Of a stretch of 64,000 nt of DNA, positions 59,070 to 64,000 are shown piece after piece. The DNA lies in contig JAJEKB010020600.1 of the NCBI GenBank assembly GCA_022393335.1, forward strand, positions 785,466-849,465, given 5' to 3'. A model generated the notes under the pieces. The model ran no database searches. It saw only the letters and a list, made by a program, of their open reading frames with translations, and was not told where the DNA came from. Each line of letters begins with the position of its first letter. Positions within the stretch are counted from its first letter, which is position 1. The DNA is from Macrotrachela quadricornifera. Lineage: Eukaryota > Rotifera > Eurotatoria > Philodinida > Philodinidae. Both the position numbers and the translations under genes were made by a program.

Positions 59070-59095
59070 AGTTTATGTACTACAGTACATAAACT
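59070..59095. promoter_or_regulatory. Palindrome upstream of the FAD oxidase
   Basis: AGTTTATGTAC, TACA, GTACATAAACT: perfect 11-base arms about 115 bases before the oxidase ATG, followed by a (TA)n tract at 59151-59164. It is a candidate operator-like or promoter palindrome, but such hairpins also mark small insertions. Confidence 0.35.
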
Positions 59096-59208
59096 AGACT
59101 TAAGAGAAAAATAGATTGAATGATATAAAATTTCAAGCTCATTCAATGTATATATATATATATATGAAAGTAACATATGTATTAATAGAAGTTTACCAAA
59201 ATAGGAAT

Positions 59209-61009
59209 ATGCACTGTGTCTATTTTATCTTGTACTTTCTGACGATAATTCTCAATCAACAATGGACTATAGCACGTATGTCACTCATACAAAATTATTT
59301 CATTTGTAACAATTAAATAGCATTATTCTTCTGTAGAATTTCGTTGCCGTTGTCTGCCGAGTAATTCGTCATGTTGGCCAAATGCTACTGTCTGGCAGGT
59401 TTTCAATGAATCTATTGATAGTCGTCTTGTCATACCTGAACCATCAGCTGCTGTATGTAATGGAATGACATATAATGCTGAAGCTTGTAGTATAGCCAAA
59501 ACACAATGGTCAAACTCGACATGGCGTAGTGATCAAATTGGTGCAATGCAAAATCATAACTGGGAAAATAGTTCATGTTCAATTTTCGTAAATAGCTCAA
59601 CATGTAATCAAGGATCTGTACCGGTGATGGCAGTTGATGCAATATTACCAGAACACGTTCAAGCAGCTGTTCGATTCGCTGCAACGAATAATCTTCGTTT
59701 AGCTATCAAAAGTACTGGACACGATTATTTAGGTCGATCTACCGCAGCAGGATCTCTTCTTATATGGCTCCATCATATGAAAAACATGACATTGATTGAA
59801 CAATATTCATCCTGTGGTCTTAACAATATATCAAATGCTGTGCGCATAGAAGCAGGTGTCCAATGGAGTGAAACCTATCGATGGCTGAGTCAATTTAACT
59901 TAGTAGCAATTGGTAGTGGATCAGGTACCACAAGTGCAGTTGGTGGTTACCTTCAAGGTGGTGGTCATAGTCCTCTATCACGTTGGAAAGGTATGGCTGC
60001 TGATCAAGTGCTTGAATACGATGTTGTAACAGCAGATGGACAACGTCAAACTGTAAATGCATGCCAAAATAGTGATCTATTCTGGGCATTAAGTGGTGGA
60101 GGTGGAAGCACTTATGCAATTGTACTTTCTGCTGTTCTACGAACTTTTCCTACACCAAATATTATTGCTGCAACATACTCAGTTAATGCGTCCAATGCAA
60201 CTCGCTATACAAAATTAATTGCAAGCTTTGTTGAAAGTTTATCAATAGCAGCCGATGGTGGATGGTCAGGCTATTTCAATATAGTCGATCAGACACTAAG
60301 TGTTTTATTCCATGTACCTAACGGAGATTGGGCTGCAGTTAATGCTACATTAAAACAATTTGCAGCCAATAACAGTGATTTAGATTTTAGCACCATGAGA
60401 AGTTTTTTTGTCCCAACATTTTACAACTATTTTGCTTTTGTATTAGAACCGAATAATCCGGGTGGCTCTAATTTTCTAGTGAGTTCACGACTCATTCCAG
60501 AAAGTATAATTCGAACTAAACCCGATCAAGTCGCCGCAGTCATTGTCCAAACAAAAGGACAAAGTGCAACTAGACTGAATATTCGTGGAAGCTTAGTAGC
60601 CGGCGGGCAAGTATCAAATATAACAAACAAAAATAATAGTGTCAATCCTGGATGGCGTACAGCTCTTCTTCGCATAGCCTATACTCAAGAGTGGTCCGAT
60701 ACAACATCTAAAGCTGATCAAGAGTATTTATCTACACAACTCTTACTTCGAGCAGAGATGCTTGACACATTATTGCCTCCTGGTACACAACCAACATGCT
60801 ATGCTAATGAAGCTCATCCAAATGAAGTGAATTGGCAAGAGAAATTTTTCGGTTCCCAACTTATTTATAACCAGTTAAAAAGTATAAAAGATAAATATGA
60901 TCCATTGGGACTCTTTGTATGTACAGATTGTGTTGGTAGTGATGATTGGACATCAGATCTCAATTGTCCGAAAACGTCGAATGTAGTGCCGTTTCCAAAT
61001 GGGGATTAG
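59209..61009 (+). CDS. Secreted FAD-dependent oxidase, berberine-bridge-enzyme type
   Basis: Exon 1 is 59209-59275 and exon 2 is 59337-61009, with a phase-1 61-bp intron (GTATGT...TCTGTAG); 579 aa. Signal peptide MHCVYFILYFLTIILNQQWT then IAQ, directly followed by FRCRCLPSNSSCWPNATVWQ, an N-terminal signature I associate with fungal FAD-linked oxidases. The FAD_binding_4 domain covers about residues 120-300: KSTGHDYLGRSTAAGSLLIW (His for covalent FAD), GSGSGTTSAVGGYLQGGGHS, ALSGGGGSTYAIV. The BBE domain closes the protein (NEAHPNEVNWQEKFFG, YDPLGLFVC). Many N-glycosylation sites. It oxidises small alcohols, sugars or alkaloid-like substrates with O2, making H2O2; the substrate cannot be told. 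Fungal-like organisation suggests horizontal acquisition (inference). Confidence 0.88.
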
Positions 61010-61701
61010 AAGAACTCAGCTCCGTCTATTAGACATGATCAGGGAGAGTTGAACTTTCGTCTAGAACTTTTTTTCCGTTGACGCTACTAGTCAAATTCTA
61101 TTAAAATAAATTTAACCATATATTTCTTTTATTCAAAAAAACTTTTTACAATATGTAACTACATGGAGTAAATGATTTAATGATTCAAAATCTTTTTTCT
61201 AATATTTTCTTGATTTTTCATGTTTAAAGGATCAGGCCTAACATTTTTTCCGGTGCAATAAATCTATGTACACGTAAAGGTAATAAAGAATTGATTAGCA
61301 GCTGAAAGAAGAATGGTATGAGTGTAGATATGAATTCTTATGAGTGTTGATAGTGTGGGCTTCCATGTAGATGCCATGAATGAAGAGAAGTTTATTAACA
61401 TGAAAGCTGCACCACTACAGTTTGATTGTTCACGAATGAGATGAGAACATATTCGAACATGTTAGTTTAATATTCAGAAACACTTATCACTAAGTCACTG
61501 AATAATGATGGGAATCGATGCATGCCTAATCGACACGCATTTGACATTCATTCATATTCATCTTCCTTATGATTATCGCAAAGTAACCTTTGTGCATTTA
61601 AGATTTGATGAACACAATCAGTACTTAGTATGGCGACCATTACCGTTCTTCACACCTTCGAGACGGCACACCTACAAATTTAAAAAAAATTCTTTTGTTT
61701 T
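61010..61701. other. Intergenic, no gene seen
   Basis: 3' flank of the oxidase. A 71-codon frame from ATG 61505 (MMGIDACLIDTHLTFIHIHL...) has no recognisable features and is left uncalled. Confidence 0.4.
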
Positions 61702-62289
61702 TTGTCAAAAATATGTATGATCTCATTGTTTAAGTTTCTTCACAATACCGATATTTTTCAATTCATTTTGAATTATTTGTTTTCACATTTTTCGGATAAA
61801 TGTAAAAATTTATTTATGACAGGATTTCCATTTAAAATATCCGAGATTCGATTTTGGATAATAAAACTAGACGTATATCTCAATATACATCTCATAAATG
61901 GTCGAACTTTTCAAAATATCGATTATACAAAAAGAAGAGTATTGAAAAATTAGATTGATTTATTTTCATTAGAAGAAAAATGGATTATAACAGAAAAATT
62001 ACATATTCTTGCCATTCATGAACAAACAGTTACATTAGATAGTCAGAAAGCATTGATATTCTATAGTCAAGCAGTAGTTGAATGGCAAGAGTTTTTGGAT
62101 GACGATGCAGAATTAAATCGTTCGATGCAATTAGCAGAATAAAAACATTGCAATGGCTGTTCGTTATATAGAAGGAATAAAATATTCAAAGATTAAACTA
62201 ACAGAGAAACATTGAAATGTACCAATTGATTATTTGAGACATGCGATGAAAAATAGTTATACCGATCATGAACGTATCAGTATATTATA
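61702..62289 (+). pseudogene. Unidentified gene relic interrupted by a piggyBac element
   Basis: A long frame reads through SEIRFWIIKLDVYLNIHLIN, one TAG, IDLFSLEEKWIITEKLHILA, LIFYSQAVVEWQEFL and NRSMQLAE, then a stop. The sequence continues in another frame as NIAMAVRYIEGIKYSKIKLT, a TGA, then VPIDYLRHAMKNSYTDHERI. Coding composition is clear but the family is not recognised. Similarity to coding sequence ends exactly at the TTAA where the piggyBac end begins, so the transposon may have landed in this gene. Confidence 0.5.
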
Positions 62290-62393
62290 TTAACCCTTTG
62301 GGTACGGGAAGCCTATATATAGGCAACAGTCCTGAACCGACTTGTAAATCACTTTTGTATGTCTCTTATAGCACTATTGTCACTTGCCTGCTA

Positions 62394-63172
62394 ACGGGTG
62401 GATCGAAAGTTTTCGCACAAAATGTTTGCTCATTTTTTGCCCATTTGAAAATATTTCAGAAACGTCGAAATCTATGGATTAGAACCAGAATTTTGTGCTC
62501 TTTCTGAATATGGACTTATAAATTTTGTATCTATTTTTGTTCAGGAGCAGGGAAGAAATCTTTGAAAGGCCTGAAAAACTTGTTTGGACGGAAAATTTTT
62601 TCGCACTTCTTTATATTTTAACTATTGCGATTCGAAACTAAAAGTTGGAGCCTTTATTACTTTATAAGCTGGTAGAACAAAATCTGTCCTACAAAATGTA
62701 CTATTTGAATCTTTTTTTATCTTTAGGCAAGACATCTCAATTTTCGTTTTTCCTATACCCTTATTTATGAGAAAGCGACTTTTTGACCAAAAGGCGTTTT
62801 TCGCAAATAGGAGCTCTTGACAAAATATATATAACTTCACTTGTGTAAAAGCTACAACTTAATTCAATACCACATTTTGTAAATAAGTGTCCGCTCTACA
62901 AAACTATCGTGTTCGATAACTTTTAGCATCTTCGTAAAGGGACATATATTGGCTAGGAAAAATCTGTTTATGTATCGTCCAAATTAATTTTTAAGGTCTT
63001 TCAAAGATTTCTTCACTGCTCCTGAACAAAAATAGATATAAAATTTATAAGTTCATATTCATAAAGAGCACAAAATTCTGGTTCTAATCCATAGATTTCG
63101 ACTCGTCTGAAATATTTTCAAATGAGCAAAAACTGAGCAAACATTTTGTGCGAAAACTTTCGATCCACCCGT
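62394..63172. mobile_element. MITE with about 190-bp terminal inverted repeats and TA duplication
   Basis: Left end TA-ACGGGTGGATCGAAAG, right end CTTTCGATCCACCCGT-TA. The inverted arms run on through GCACAAAATGTTTGCTCA, TTTGAAAATATTTCAGA, AATCTATGGATTAGAACCAG and GAGCAG to about 62580 and 62985. The interior has 'CGACTTTTTGACCAAAA' and no coding frame. TA target sites put it with the Tc1/mariner superfamily. It sits within the piggyBac 5' region, so it inserted later. A diverged relative lies at 45020-45580. Confidence 0.8.
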
Positions 63173-63513
63173 TATCACAGATTATGAATCGAATGATTTT
63201 ATTGGCATGACACTATTCTCTATTATGTCTTTATCTTTTACTTTGCTTAGAATATTTTTTTTGTTCCCTTTCCTCACGTCATACATTCTGACACGTCTAA
63301 TCTATTTTTTGTGCATATTCACAGACATTCTTTCGCTCTAGTAGATTCTCCTTTGTCCATCGTACGATACATATAATCATTCTTCCTCCCACTGCATTTG
63401 TTTGATTATTATTTCTCTATTGCTCACTCGTAGTGCGCTTGAAGAATAAAATAAAAACCGTGACATATTGATTATAGATACTTCGTGTTATTTATTTCTA
63501 CTTTTTGATTAAA

Positions 63514-64000
63514 ATGGCAACAGCTAGAACAATTACTTTTGAAACTAACGAAATTTACAATGATTCTGAGTCTAACAGTGAGTTAGAGTCAGACGTCGAA
63601 AACGAATCCAAAAGTTCTGAAGTTAGTGATCCTGATACGGAGAGCAAAAATACTTTTTCACCTAATAAACGGAATCGTATTTCAAGATCATGGCAGAAAG
63701 CAACCTTTAGACAAAAATTATTTAATTTTCAAAGCGACTGCTGTAGAGCAACTATCAACTTGAACAAGGACTTGCCGCTGAATCTATTCAAATTATTGTT
63801 TGATCAAAAATTGGTACAACTTATTGTTGATGAAACGAATAAATTTCAAGCAAACTTAGCGAATGAATGTTGATCAGCATCATCACACCAACCAAAGTGG
63901 TCTCCAACTAATCCAGAAGAAATACACCTTTTTTTTATCAACATTCATGTTGATGTTGTTTTGTAAGGAAGGTTGATTCATTTGTAGACATGTTTAACTC
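63514..64000 (+). pseudogene. piggyBac transposase, N-terminal part
   Basis: From ATG 63514: an acidic start (NDSESNSELESDVENESKSS), a basic patch NKRNRISRSW, then DLPLNLFKLLFDQKLVQLIV followed by DETNKFQ. That is the N-terminal block 'P...F..lf...l...iv.eTN.y' of piggyBac transposases. A TGA stops the frame at 63871-63873, but the same frame continues as HQPKWSPTNPEEIHLFF, matching the next conserved block (W.pT...Ei..F), until a further stop. One in-frame nonsense codon is therefore certain, and the downstream part is probably shifted. The catalytic region lies beyond the window. Confidence 0.75.

Larger units (their letters stand above)
62290..64000 (+). mobile_element. piggyBac-type transposon, right-truncated by window
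   Basis: Starts at the TTAA target (62290-62293) followed by CCCTTTGGGTACGGG, a piggyBac-style terminus, and a palindrome GCCTATATATAGGC at 62311-62324 as subterminal structure. It contains a MITE at 62394-63172 and then the N-terminal part of a transposase. The other end is beyond the window. It is a second, better preserved piggyBac than the relic at 30.7 kb and appears to belong to a different lineage. Confidence 0.65.

Overview
The window is AT-rich animal DNA, most likely from a bdelloid rotifer (Rotaria/Adineta type). The evidence is the gene content: a secreted NHL propeller of the rotifer type, an ADP-ribosyltransferase fused to kinesin-light-chain-like TPRs, a divergent rhodopsin-family receptor, very short introns (46, 51, 57 and 61 bp) beside kilobase introns, many decayed transposons, and several genes that look bacterial or fungal in origin. 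The species assignment is inference.

Layout. 1-2.3 kb: GC-richer CCGGAA islands around a degenerate tandem repeat. 3.6-6.1 kb: a cysteine-rich, Thr-linker gene with a decayed Thr-repeat array behind it. 9.2-10.4 kb: a RING/TRAF-type zinc-finger membrane protein, followed by a foldback element. 12.2-14.9 kb: secreted NHL protein (-), divergently placed from 16.1-19.0 kb kelch gene A (+). 19.2-20.7 kb: a long palindrome with a pogo-like MITE at its centre and a second inverted-repeat element. 23.6-30.2 kb: tandem kelch genes B and C (-). 30.2-32.9 kb: minisatellite foldback, piggyBac pseudogene, SDR pseudogene. 33.1-38.5 kb: receptor, EF-hand remnant and a seven-exon single-pass membrane protein. 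40.7-43.8 kb: self-sufficient P450-reductase fusion. 46.2-47.5 kb: WxxW-trypsin protease, convergent with the ART-TPR gene at 47.9-50.0 kb. 52.3-55.9 kb: kelch gene D, whose first exon is split by about 950 bp containing an LTR-like segment and a tRNA-like Pol III unit. 56.6 kb: a second SDR remnant. 59.2-61.0 kb: secreted BBE-type FAD oxidase. 61.7-64.0 kb: a decayed gene interrupted by a piggyBac element that itself carries a MITE.

The main result is a family of four kelch genes with one design. A short exon encodes a basic cytoplasmic tail, one membrane helix and a Thr-rich stalk. A phase-1 intron follows. A single second exon then encodes exactly seven kelch blades of bacterial style ('YDPSTGTWTTTGSMN.AR..HTA.VL.NGKVLVTGG'-like units). 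The intron lies immediately before the Trp that starts the closing strand of the propeller, so exon 2 is a complete seven-blade module joined to a eukaryotic anchor. B and C share nearly identical exon 1 and upstream DNA while their propellers have diverged, which suggests the 5' module moves or converts independently.

The genes do not form a pathway. Recurring themes are secreted or surface proteins (kelch A-D, NHL, protease, oxidase, 748-aa membrane protein) and probable horizontally acquired enzymes (P450 fusion, FAD oxidase, kelch propellers). Exon structures were read by eye from splice signals and phase; no transcript or database search was available.
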